DNA of 64,000 bases from Qipengyuania profundimaris (GTDB taxonomy: Bacteria > Pseudomonadota > Alphaproteobacteria > Sphingomonadales > Sphingomonadaceae): positions 371,131 to 435,130 of the forward strand of contig NZ_JAVAIM010000001.1 in assembly GCF_030717945.1 (NCBI RefSeq), in the 5' to 3' direction. Positions 9,668 through 16,821 of the stretch are shown here, one piece after another; within the stretch, counting starts at the first letter, position 1; each line of letters begins with the position of its first letter. The notes below the pieces were generated by a model. It was not told where the DNA came from, did no database searches, and saw nothing but the letters and a program-made list of their open reading frames with translations. Position numbers and translations under genes: made by a program.

Positions 9668-10759
9668 TCAGATCGCGCCCATGTCGAAAGCGTCGAGAAG
9701 GCCCTCGCCATGGCGCGCGGTCTTGGTGGTCGACTGCGTCAGTTCGTCGAGCAGGATTTCCCCGCTCGCCTCCAAGTGAGTGATGAAGAACTTCCAGTGC
9801 CGATAGGACAGGAAGATAAGGCCGATCCCGAACGTGAAGACTACCAGCAGCACATCGCCGACCAGCAGCTTGAACCACTCCAGCGTCGAAGCCTCGAAGC
9901 TGAAATCGAGATCCTTCCACCGCGTCGCGCCAACCACTTCGCGATAGAACTTGGCGTAGAAAGCCACCGCAATCAGGCCGAGGCCGAGATAGAAGAACAG
10001 GACGAGGCCAAAAATCCCAAGCACACCGCCGAAAGCTGCGCCATCCTCGCCGCCTATTCCATAGCCTGCAAGCATGCCCATCCCCGCCATGAACAGGGCT
10101 CCGAAGAACATTATAAACGGGGCAAGATAGAACAGCAGGAACCGGACAAACACGCCGCCCGCCTCGGCATTGGCTTCGAAGCGATAGGGGCCGAAGCTCA
10201 TCTTGCTCCAGCGCTCGTTCCACAGGCTGGTCATCGACCAGGGGATCAGCAGGCCGAGCGGGAGCCAGCCGACGATCGTCTTCCACATATAAGACAGGCC
10301 GAACACGAAACCGGGATTGTCGCTCCCCCCGCGGATGCCACGCCAGCGCGTGCGCGACAGGCGATAGCGCAGGGCGCGAAAGCGCGCGACGCCCATCAGG
10401 TAGAAGATCGCGACGAATGCCAGCACGCCCAGGGCCGCGCCGATCTCTTCATAACCGCGCGCGATCAGCGCCTGCGCGCCGAAGGAGATGATGAAATAGG
10501 GCAGTCCGAACAGGACCAGCACGATCAGGAAGCCGAAGAACAGCTCCTTGCCCGTTCCGGCCCATTCGAGATGCTCGTCGACGAAGCGGCTGCGCGACCA
10601 CAGATATTGCCGTTCGCGGGTAGTGGCCCAGAAGCGGTAGATTCCCAGCGTGACGATGGTCAGCAGCAGATTGGTGAAGGCGATCGGTGCGAATTCGCGC
10701 CAGTTGCCTTCGAACACGAAAGCGCTTTCGCCGCCCTCGCCATCGTATTTACCGTGCAT
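9668..10759 (-). CDS. YjgN/DUF898 family multi-span membrane protein
   Basis: 363 residues with repeated modules of a membrane span followed by an aromatic/basic patch, for example LGIYRFWATTRERQYLWSR near residue 40 and later WSKMSFGPYRFEANAEAGG. This is the signature of DUF898 (YjgN family), whose function is not established. There are about seven hydrophobic segments. It is followed 4 nt later by the M48 peptidase gene, so the two are almost certainly co-transcribed and perhaps act as a unit at the inner membrane. It is separated from the upstream XRE operon by a strong terminator at 10768–10812. Confidence 0.88.
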   Translation of the reverse strand: MHGKYDGEGGESAFVFEGNWREFAPIAFTNLLLTIVTLGIYRFWATTRERQYLWSRSRFVDEHLEWAGTGKELFFGFLIVLVLFGLPYFIISFGAQALIARGYEEIGAALGVLAFVAIFYLMGVARFRALRYRLSRTRWRGIRGGSDNPGFVFGLSYMWKTIVGWLPLGLLIPWSMTSLWNERWSKMSFGPYRFEANAEAGGVFVRFLLFYLAPFIMFFGALFMAGMGMLAGYGIGGEDGAAFGGVLGIFGLVLFFYLGLGLIAVAFYAKFYREVVGATRWKDLDFSFEASTLEWFKLLVGDVLLVVFTFGIGLIFLSYRHWKFFITHLEASGEILLDELTQSTTKTARHGEGLLDAFDMGAI

Positions 10760-10767
10760 GATGCAGT

Positions 10768-10812
10768 AAAACCCCTTCGATCCCGTCGCCGGATGCTCGG
10801 GGATCGAAGGGG
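10768..10812 (-). terminator. Rho-independent terminator of the XRE operon
   Basis: A 13-bp perfect stem (CCCCTTCGATCCC at 10772–10784 with GGGATCGAAGGGG at 10800–10812) encloses a 15-nt loop. Read on the minus strand, the stem ends in TTTT. It lies between the XRE regulator stop and the DUF898 start, so it ends the regulator operon and insulates the protease pair. Confidence 0.78.
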
Positions 10813-10834
10813 CTGTGTCAATCAGAGCGAGCGA

Positions 10835-11029
10835 CTATTCGTCGCGCTGGAAGATCTCCTCGATCGCCAGCTCGAAGACTTCGGCGATCCGGAAAGCCAG
10901 CGGCAGCGACGGGTCGTAACGCCCGGTCTCGATCGCGTTTACGCTCTGGCGGCTCACCTCGAGAAGGTCGGCAAGCTGCTGCTGGCTCCAGTCGCGTTCG
11001 GCGCGCAGCACCTTGAGGCGGTTCTTCAT
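10835..11029 (-). CDS. Small XRE-family helix-turn-helix regulator
   Basis: 64 residues, essentially one Cro/C1-type HTH: MKNRLKVLRAERDWSQQQLA, then recognition helix SRQSVNAIETGRYDPS, and LAFRIAEVFELAIEEIFQ. This is the compact class (about 65–70 residues) usually encoded next to a small membrane protein whose expression or activity it is linked to. Its ATG overlaps the TGA of the upstream membrane-protein gene (ATGA), so the two are translationally coupled. It is the last gene of a three-gene operon and may act on the promoter region at 11823–11875. Confidence 0.92.
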   Translation of the reverse strand: MKNRLKVLRAERDWSQQQLADLLEVSRQSVNAIETGRYDPSLPLAFRIAEVFELAIEEIFQRDE

Positions 11030-11643
11030 AGCGCGCCCCAGGTGCCGTAGCTGATGCGGTTGGCAATCGCTCCGACGAACTGGCCGAAGAACCATGCGAC
11101 CGCCCACCAATAGGCGTCGAGGTGGATGACGACGCCAGTCGATTCGAGGAACCCCCACAGCGTGGCGGCGGCAAGTGCGAAGCCGGTGGCGATCAGCGAC
11201 TGGCGTACGATCAGCATGCGCAGAAACTCGTCCTGCTCCTCGACGATCAGCCGGCCAATCGCCCAGAACACCCCGATGATGGCGAAGGCGGGTAGCAGCG
11301 CCAGCGCCACGCGAGCGGCGGTCGACGGATCGCCATCGCTCAGCAACGAGACCTGCAACGCGATGGCAACCAGATAGGCGCTGCTGAACACCATCACCCG
11401 CTTGATATAGCGTTGCTGTGCCTCGCCCTTGGCGCTGCAGGGCCCGCGATTGTTCGCGGCCCGGTTGGCCGCGCGCATCGTCTGGAAGAACAGCGCTGCC
11501 GGAACGATCAGGAGGATCATGGCCGTGGTCGAGTTGATGGCATCGCTCAGCGCCAACCCCATCGCTGCGCCGAAGCTGGCGAAGGTCAGTCCGGCCCATA
11601 CGGGCACCGAGCTGCGGAGCGCGTTTTCGCTGCTATCGGTCAC
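11026..11643 (-). CDS. Multi-span membrane protein paired with XRE regulator
   Basis: 205 residues from a GTG at 11643 that overlaps the TGA of the preceding small gene as GTGA. A longer open frame to 11673 exists but would overlap that gene more. Six or so hydrophobic stretches are visible (VWAGLTFASFGAAMGLAL, AMILLIVPAALFFQTM, FSSAYLVAIALQVSLL, VALALLPAFAIIGVFWAIG, SLIATGFALAAATLWGFLE, WWAVAWFFGQFVGAIA). I do not recognise a named family with confidence. Pairing with a small XRE regulator resembles two-gene membrane/regulator modules known in many bacteria. Function unknown. Confidence 0.75.
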   Translation of the reverse strand: MTDSSENALRSSVPVWAGLTFASFGAAMGLALSDAINSTTAMILLIVPAALFFQTMRAANRAANNRGPCSAKGEAQQRYIKRVMVFSSAYLVAIALQVSLLSDGDPSTAARVALALLPAFAIIGVFWAIGRLIVEEQDEFLRMLIVRQSLIATGFALAAATLWGFLESTGVVIHLDAYWWAVAWFFGQFVGAIANRISYGTWGAL

Positions 11644-11822
11644 GAAAAGACGCCCTTGAGCGACGCGCAGCATTTGCCCGGCCGGATCGTCGCGATCGCC
11701 AGTGCCGGGAAGACAATCAGCATCGGTTCACCGACCGCGGCGTCAATTGCGCCCAGAGACACGCCGAGCGCGGTCAGCAGCATGGCAATGGCGAAGCCAC
11801 TGGAAAGGATTGTACGGTTCAT
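11640..11822 (-). CDS. Small membrane protein, first gene of XRE operon
   Basis: 60 residues with two hydrophobic segments (ILSSGFAIAMLLTALGVSLGA and PMLIVFPALAIATI) and a short basic, Cys-containing tail (RPGKCCASLKG). The start is well supported: AAGGAG lies 8 nt upstream of the ATG. Its stop overlaps the GTG of the next gene by four bases. No family is recognised. Confidence 0.7.
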   Translation of the reverse strand: MNRTILSSGFAIAMLLTALGVSLGAIDAAVGEPMLIVFPALAIATIRPGKCCASLKGVFS

Positions 11823-11843
11823 TGGTCAAGCTCCTTTGCTATG

Positions 11844-11855
11844 GTGTAAAGTGTA
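11844..11855. promoter_or_regulatory. Direct repeat GTGTA-AA-GTGTA upstream of XRE operon
   Basis: Two GTGTA units with a 7-nt period lie about 20 nt upstream of the small membrane-protein ATG, in the divergent region shared with phoD. On the minus strand the element reads TACACTTTACAC and would sit around the core promoter of the operon, with ATGACA as a possible -35 just upstream. Placement suits an autoregulatory operator for the XRE protein, but this is inference. Confidence 0.35.
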
Positions 11856-11983
11856 TTTGTCATAGGAGGCGGGTTATGTCAAGCACACTTTCCAATATGG
11901 AGCGCGACCTTTCCAGCAGTGTCGAAAGACTTGTCATGCAGGGGTCATCCGGCGCAGGCAGCAGAATGAGTGAGGAGAAACAA

Positions 11984-13645
11984 ATGATCGCCACCGAACC
12001 GCCTGCTGCCGCGAAGCTGCCGTCGCTCGATCGCCGGAGCGTGATCAAGGGTGGAGTGCTCGGCGCAGGCCTCGCCGGGATGCCGCTGGCCGCGCAGGTG
12101 CCCGTACGCGGCTTCACGCATGGGGTCGCAAGCGGCGAGCCTGCGGCGAATGGCGTGTTGGTGTGGACTCGGTTCGTGGCTAATCAGGACACGCCGCTGA
12201 CCTATGAGCTGTCGGAAAGCGCCGATTTCGGCAGTATCGCTGCGGGCGGCACGGTCACGGCCAGCGCGGATAACGACTGGTGCTGCAAGGCGACCGCGCG
12301 CGGCCTTGCCCCGGCACGCTTCTATTACTTCCGCTTCGTCGCGCCCGACGGTTCGATGTCCGATGTCGGCCGCACGAAGACACTGCCCGAAGGCCCGACC
12401 GAGCGGTTCCGCATGGCGGTGTTCTCCTGCTCCAACATCGCCTTCGGCTGGTTCAACGCCTATGCCCATGCCGCCGATGCGAACGCCTTCGACTGCACGC
12501 TGCATTTGGGCGATTATTTCTATGAATACGGGCCCGGCACCTACCCCTCCGCCGACGAGGCCTTGTCCGGCCGTACGCTGTTCCCGGCGAAGGAGATCGT
12601 CAGTCTCGACGAATACCGCCGCCGCTATGCGCTCTATCGCAGCGACCCGGATCTGCGCCGCCTCCACCAGATGTATCCGATGATCAGCGGCTGGGACGAT
12701 CACGAGAGCGCGAACGATTCGTGGGAAGGCGGCGCCCAGAACCACCAGCCCGATAGCGAGGGCGAATGGTCGGTCCGCAAGGCGGCGGCGATCAAGGCCT
12801 ATCGCGAGTGGATGCCCGTCTCCGACGAGCCTTGGGCGGCTTACGAAATCGGCGATCTCGCCACGCTGTTCCGCCTGGAAACGCGACTAACCGCGCGGGC
12901 GGAGCAGTTTTCCTATGGCGATATCCTGACCGGCCAGACCTCGGCCGACGAGGCGATGACTGCGCTGACCGCCTTCCGCGAGGGCGACTATCGCGATGCC
13001 TCGCGCGAATTGCTCGGGGCGCGGCAGCAGGCGTGGCTCGCCGATGGCATGCGGCGCTCCGCCGGGGCAGGCAAGCCGTGGCAGGTGCTGGTGCAGCAGG
13101 TGCTGATGGGCAACCTCTCCACCGCCCCGGGTCTGACCGAGGGCCTGCCGGGCGATCTTCCCGACTTCATTCGCCAGCGCATCCTGGCAGGCGCGATGGC
13201 CGGGCGGGCGGAACTGCCGCTCAATATGGACGCATGGGACGGCTATCCCGCCGCGCGCGAGCGATTGTTGAAATCCGCGCTCAATGCGAATGCGAACCTG
13301 ATCAGTCTTGCTGGCGACACGCACAATGCCTGGGCCTTCGATCTCGATCACGCCGGGCAGCCGGTCGGCGTTGAGTTCGGCGTGCAGGGCGTCACGTCGC
13401 CGGGGCTCGAAAGCTATCTGTCGTTCATTCCGAAAGACCGGCTGGAGCGCGCGATCGTCGACCACAATCCGCAGCTTCAATGGATGGATTCGGCGCGCCG
13501 CGGCTATATGGCGGTAGAGCTCACGCCCGGCAGCGCGTCGAGCGAGTTCCGCTTCCTCTCCAGCGTGCGCGAGAAGGGCGCGGGCGTCTCCGCAACCCAC
13601 CGCATGACCACGTTGGCGGGCAACCGCAAGCTGCAAGCGACTTGA
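11984..13645 (+). CDS. phoD: Tat-exported PhoD-type alkaline phosphatase
   Basis: 553 residues from the ATG at 11984, preceded by GAGGAG at good spacing. The N-terminus is a twin-arginine signal (LDRRSVIKGGVLGAGLAG, Arg17–Arg18). PhoD hallmarks follow: FTHGVASGEPAANGVLVWTR, LGDYFYEYG, MISGWDDHESANDSW and SLAGDTHNAW, which supply metal ligands. It should hydrolyse phosphomonoesters or diesters in the periplasm under metal cofactor. An in-frame ATG at 11876 has an even better SD (AGGAGG, 6 nt away); it would add 36 residues and push the Tat motif to residues 53–54. No Pho box is obvious in the 160-nt upstream region. Confidence 0.9.
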   Translation: MIATEPPAAAKLPSLDRRSVIKGGVLGAGLAGMPLAAQVPVRGFTHGVASGEPAANGVLVWTRFVANQDTPLTYELSESADFGSIAAGGTVTASADNDWCCKATARGLAPARFYYFRFVAPDGSMSDVGRTKTLPEGPTERFRMAVFSCSNIAFGWFNAYAHAADANAFDCTLHLGDYFYEYGPGTYPSADEALSGRTLFPAKEIVSLDEYRRRYALYRSDPDLRRLHQMYPMISGWDDHESANDSWEGGAQNHQPDSEGEWSVRKAAAIKAYREWMPVSDEPWAAYEIGDLATLFRLETRLTARAEQFSYGDILTGQTSADEAMTALTAFREGDYRDASRELLGARQQAWLADGMRRSAGAGKPWQVLVQQVLMGNLSTAPGLTEGLPGDLPDFIRQRILAGAMAGRAELPLNMDAWDGYPAARERLLKSALNANANLISLAGDTHNAWAFDLDHAGQPVGVEFGVQGVTSPGLESYLSFIPKDRLERAIVDHNPQLQWMDSARRGYMAVELTPGSASSEFRFLSSVREKGAGVSATHRMTTLAGNRKLQAT

Positions 13646-13678
13646 GAAGCGCAGGCACCCGCGCTATCTGTCCGGCCA
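13642..13678 (+). promoter_or_regulatory. Candidate promoter of the thrS leader transcript
   Basis: TTGAGA at 13642–13647 and TATCTG at 13665–13670 are separated by exactly 17 nt. The expected transcription start, 7–8 nt past the -10, falls at about 13677–13678, which is the A of the leader-peptide ATG. That would make the leader mRNA leaderless. The -35 overlaps the phoD stop codon. The -10 is weak (3 of 6 consensus bases). Confidence 0.5.
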
Positions 13679-13749
13679 TGACGCAACTGCGCTTCACCAC
13701 CACGACTACCACAACCCCGGGTCTCCGGGGGCGGATGGTCGCGGCCTAA
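13678..13749 (+). CDS. Threonine-rich leader peptide upstream of thrS
   Basis: 23 codons, [20 protein letters not shown] plus VAA and a TAA stop. Eight of the residues are Thr, seven in an unbroken run at codons 7–13 that uses all four Thr codons (ACC four times, ACG, ACT, ACA once each). It is followed at once by a hairpin starting at 13715 and by alternative hairpins ahead of thrS. A run of codons for the amino acid charged by the downstream synthetase is the signature of ribosome-mediated attenuation. There is no SD; the predicted promoter would start the RNA at the AUG itself. The first five codons differ from those of thrS at only two or three bases, possibly by chance. The run of one amino acid and its place argue strongly against a random short frame. 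Confidence 0.8.
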   Translation: MTQLRFTTTTTTTPGLRGRMVAA

Positions 13750-13820
13750 CCGCAGCCACCGCCGCCCGGTTTCGGGTGGCGCGGCGTTCCTCTCGAAACC
13801 GGAAATAACGCAAACGCCGC
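13715..13820 (+). promoter_or_regulatory. Attenuator-like RNA between leader peptide and thrS
   Basis: Pairings found by hand: segment 1:2, CCCCGG 13715–13720 with CCGGGG 13725–13730 (loop GTCT); segment 2:3, GGGCGG 13729–13734 with CCGCCC 13762–13767; segment 3:4, GCCGCCCG 13761–13768 with CGGGTGGC 13773–13780 (one G·U, loop GTTT). A ribosome stalled on the Thr run would cover segment 1, freeing 2 to pair with 3 and preventing 3:4. Two more perfect stems compete or stack: CCGGTTTCG 13766–13774 with CGAAACCGG 13794–13802, and GCGGCGTT 13781–13788 with AACGCCGC 13813–13820. No long T tract follows 3:4 (only TTCCTCTC), so termination strength is uncertain. Confidence 0.65.
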
Positions 13821-13873
13821 TTCAATGGCGCGCGCGCCTGTGTCATGGCGCGCCAAACGACGGACGAGATACG

Positions 13874-15895
13874 ATGACGGAACTGCTCAAGATCAGCCTG
13901 CCCGACGGTTCGGTGCGCGAAATGGAACCCGGCAGCACGCCCGGCGATGTCGCCGCCGCGATCGGACCCGGCCTTGCCAAGGCCGCCATTGCCGCGCGCG
14001 TGGACGGCGAACTGCGCGACATCAACCGCCCGTTCGAGGGCGATGCCGAACTCGCACTGGTCACGAGCCGCGACGAGGAAGACGCGCTCGAGTTGGCGCG
14101 GCACGATTTCGCGCACGTCCTCGCCGAAGCGGTCCAGTCGCTCTATCCCGGCACGCAGATCACCTTCGGCCCCGCGACGGACGACGGCTTCTATTACGAT
14201 GTGAAGGCACCCGCCGATCGCGAGCCGTTCAGCATGGACGATCTCCCCGATATCGAAGAGGAGATGCGCCGCATCATCAAGGCCGATAAGCCGCTGCGCC
14301 GCGAAGTCTGGAGCCGCCAGCAGCTGATCGACAAGTGGGAAGCCGAAGGCGAGGTCTTCAAGGCCGAATGGGCCAAGGAACTGCCCGAGAACGAGGAGCT
14401 GACGGTCTACTGGTCGGGTGAGGACTGGCTCGACATGTGCCGCGGTCCGCATCTCGCCAGCACGGGCAAGCTCGATCCGCAGGCCTTCAAGCTCACGCGC
14501 GTTGCCGGGGCCTACTGGCGCGGCGATCAGAATAATCCGCAGCTCACGCGCATCTACGGCACCGGCTGGCTCAACAAGAAGCAGCTCAACGCCCACCTCA
14601 CGCGTCTGGAGGAAGCCGCCAAACGCGACCACCGCAAGCTGGGCCGCGAGATGGATCTCTTCCATTTGCAGGAAGAGGCGCACGGCAGCGTCTTCTGGCA
14701 TCCCAAGGGCTATCGCATCTGGCGCGAGCTGGAGGCTTATATGCGCCGCAAGATGGACAAGGCCGGCTATCGCGAGATCAAGACGCCGCAGCTGATGGAC
14801 GTGCGCCAGTGGGAGCAGTCCGGCCACTGGGGCAAATATGCCGAGAACATGTTCGCCGTGCCCGACATGGTCCCGGAGGTAGAGGAGCTCGGAGACGGAC
14901 CGGCAAACCCCAGCGTCGCGCCCGATGCGGACTGGATGGCGATCAAGCCGATGAACTGCCCGGCGCATGTGCTGGTATTCAAGCAGGGCATCACCTCCTA
15001 TCGCGACCTGCCAATTCGGCTGGGCGAAATGGGCTGCTGCCACCGCAACGAACCGCATGGCGCGCTTCACGGGCTGATGCGCGTGCGCCAGTTCACGCAG
15101 GACGATGCGCATATTTTTTGCACGGAAGATCAGGTGGTCGAGGAGGTGAAGGCCTTCATCGAGCTAGCCGACCAGGTCTATCGCGACTTCGGTTTCACCT
15201 ACGACGTCAAGCTCGCCCTGCGCCCCGAAAAGCGATTCGGTTCGGACGAGGACTGGGACAAGGCGGAGCAGGAATTGCGCGATGCCGTCGCGGTCAGCGA
15301 CATGCAGGGCGAAGGTGACGGCAAGCTGGAAGAACTGCCCGGCGAAGGCGCCTTCTATGCGCCCAAGCTCGAATGGCACCTAACCGATGCGATCGGCCGT
15401 ACCTGGCAGGTCGGCACGATCCAGGGCGACCGCGTGCTGCCCGACCGCCTCGATGCGAGCTATGTCGGCGAGGATGGCGAGAAGCACCGCCCTGTCATGC
15501 TCCACCGCGCGATCTTCGGCAGCTACGAACGCTTCATCGGCATCCTGATCGAGCATTTCGCAGGACGTCTTCCGGTCTGGCTCGCGCCCGTACAGGCGGT
15601 GGTCGCGACCATCGTCTCCGACTCCGACGATTATGCGAAGGAAGCGGTCGCCAAGCTGGAAGCCGCGGGCATCCGCGTCGAGAGCGATCTTCGCAACGAG
15701 AAGATCAACTACAAGGTGCGCGAACACAGCCACGCCAAGGTCCCGCACCTGCTGGTGGTCGGCAATCGCGAGGCCGAGGAAGGCACCGTCGCCATTCGCA
15801 CGTTGGGCGAGAAGGAGCAGCGCGTGATGAGCCTCGACGAGGCGATCGCGATGCTCAAGGCCGAAGCGACGCCGCCCGACCTGCGCGAGGGCTAG
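13874..15895 (+). CDS. thrS: Threonyl-tRNA synthetase
   Basis: 673 residues, full length for bacterial ThrRS. Order of domains: TGS domain (about 1–63), editing/SAD domain with HDFAHVLAE (His77, His81), class-II catalytic core with [11 protein letters not shown] (zinc Cys near residue 362), motif 2 region [28 protein letters not shown], and a C-terminal anticodon-binding domain ([13 protein letters not shown] onward). It charges tRNA-Thr in the cytoplasm. A 124-nt untranslated stretch separates it from a Thr-rich leader peptide, so expression is probably tuned to Thr-tRNA supply by attenuation. The SD is weak (GACGAG). A TauE-type permease follows 7 nt later. Confidence 0.97.
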   Translation: MTELLKISLPDGSVREMEPGSTPGDVAAAIGPGLAKAAIAARVDGELRDINRPFEGDAELALVTSRDEEDALELARHDFAHVLAEAVQSLYPGTQITFGPATDDGFYYDVKAPADREPFSMDDLPDIEEEMRRIIKADKPLRREVWSRQQLIDKWEAEGEVFKAEWAKELPENEELTVYWSGEDWLDMCRGPHLASTGKLDPQAFKLTRVAGAYWRGDQNNPQLTRIYGTGWLNKKQLNAHLTRLEEAAKRDHRKLGREMDLFHLQEEAHGSVFWHPKGYRIWRELEAYMRRKMDKAGYREIKTPQLMDVRQWEQSGHWGKYAENMFAVPDMVPEVEELGDGPANPSVAPDADWMAIKPMNCPAHVLVFKQGITSYRDLPIRLGEMGCCHRNEPHGALHGLMRVRQFTQDDAHIFCTEDQVVEEVKAFIELADQVYRDFGFTYDVKLALRPEKRFGSDEDWDKAEQELRDAVAVSDMQGEGDGKLEELPGEGAFYAPKLEWHLTDAIGRTWQVGTIQGDRVLPDRLDASYVGEDGEKHRPVMLHRAIFGSYERFIGILIEHFAGRLPVWLAPVQAVVATIVSDSDDYAKEAVAKLEAAGIRVESDLRNEKINYKVREHSHAKVPHLLVVGNREAEEGTVAIRTLGEKEQRVMSLDEAIAMLKAEATPPDLREG

Positions 15896-15902
15896 GCCGC
15901 CG

Positions 15903-16649
15903 ATGGACCTGCTTGCGGGCTACGGCACGGCGGCCATCGTCGCCGCGCTGGTTGCCGCTTTCGGCTCGGCCTTCGTGCGCGGGCTGACCGGGTTCGGCAT
16001 GGCGATCCTGATCGTGCCGATCCTCGCGCTGGCACTGACGCCGGTGGATGCAGTGCTCCTGACGAACTTCCTTTCGGTCTTCATCGGCCTCTCGGAAATC
16101 CGCCGCCTGCTGCGCGATGCCGAGCGCTCTGCCTGGGCGATCATCGGGCTGGTTGCGCTGACGACGCCTGTTGGGCTGTTCCTACTCGGCGCGACCACGC
16201 CGGACATCGCCCGCGTGGTCATCGCCTTCATCGCCCTGTCGGCCTTCGTCGCCATCCTCCTGCCACGCCGGGGCGCTCTGGAGCATCATCCGGCGACAAC
16301 CGGCGGGGTGGGGATATTGAGCGGGCTGATGACCGGCTATGCCGGCATGCCCGGCCCGCCGGTCGTGCCCTATTACGTGGGGCGCGATATCCCGCGCGCA
16401 GTGGCGAAAGCCTCCATGTTGCTGATTTTTACCTGCGCCTCGTCCGCTGGGCTGGTGAGCGGCGCGGCGCTGGGCATGCTCGACTGGGCGCTCGCGCTGC
16501 TTGCGGCTCTGCTGTTCCCGGCCGTGCTCGCGGGCAATTGGCTGGGCAACAGGGTGTCGGGCCGGATCGAGGACCGCACCTGGCGCATTTGCGTGGGCGC
16601 GGTGCTAGGCGGGGCGGCGCTCGCCGCGCTGTGGAAGGCGTTCGGCTGA
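15903..16649 (+). CDS. TauE/SafE-family sulfite/anion exporter-like permease
   Basis: 248 residues, almost wholly hydrophobic with about eight membrane spans. The first half-repeat has GSAFVRGLTGFGMAILIVPILAL and the second GGVGILSGLMTGYAGMPGPPVVPYYVG, the paired motifs of the TauE/SafE (DUF81) family. Members move organosulfonates, sulfite or other anions across the inner membrane; the substrate here is unknown. The ATG lies 7 nt after the thrS stop, so it is likely co-transcribed, though no functional tie is evident. Confidence 0.85.
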   Translation: MDLLAGYGTAAIVAALVAAFGSAFVRGLTGFGMAILIVPILALALTPVDAVLLTNFLSVFIGLSEIRRLLRDAERSAWAIIGLVALTTPVGLFLLGATTPDIARVVIAFIALSAFVAILLPRRGALEHHPATTGGVGILSGLMTGYAGMPGPPVVPYYVGRDIPRAVAKASMLLIFTCASSAGLVSGAALGMLDWALALLAALLFPAVLAGNWLGNRVSGRIEDRTWRICVGAVLGGAALAALWKAFG

Positions 16650-16658
16650 TTTAGCGTG

Positions 16659-16787
16659 TCAGAAAGGCAGGACCGGCCCGGCAAGGGCCAGTGCGAGGCC
16701 GCATCCGCTCACGATCAGTGCGCGCGCCATGTCGGTCGCCGAGATCGGGGCGACATGCGTACGGGCGAGAGCGATAGCCTTGGCCAT
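16659..16787 (-). CDS. Small putative membrane peptide (42 aa)
   Basis: A short frame starting MAKAIALARTHVAP and ending in a hydrophobic segment ARALIVSGCGLALALAGPVL. It fills most of the interval between the permease (convergent, ending 16649) and the agmatine deiminase stop at 16822. The pattern looks like a single-span membrane protein, but the SD is poor and the frame stays open upstream into the antisense of the next gene's frame. Coding is plausible, not proven. Confidence 0.4.
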   Translation of the reverse strand: MAKAIALARTHVAPISATDMARALIVSGCGLALALAGPVLPF

Positions 16788-16821
16788 GCCGCCATTGTCG
16801 CGGGCAAATCCTAACGAAGCG

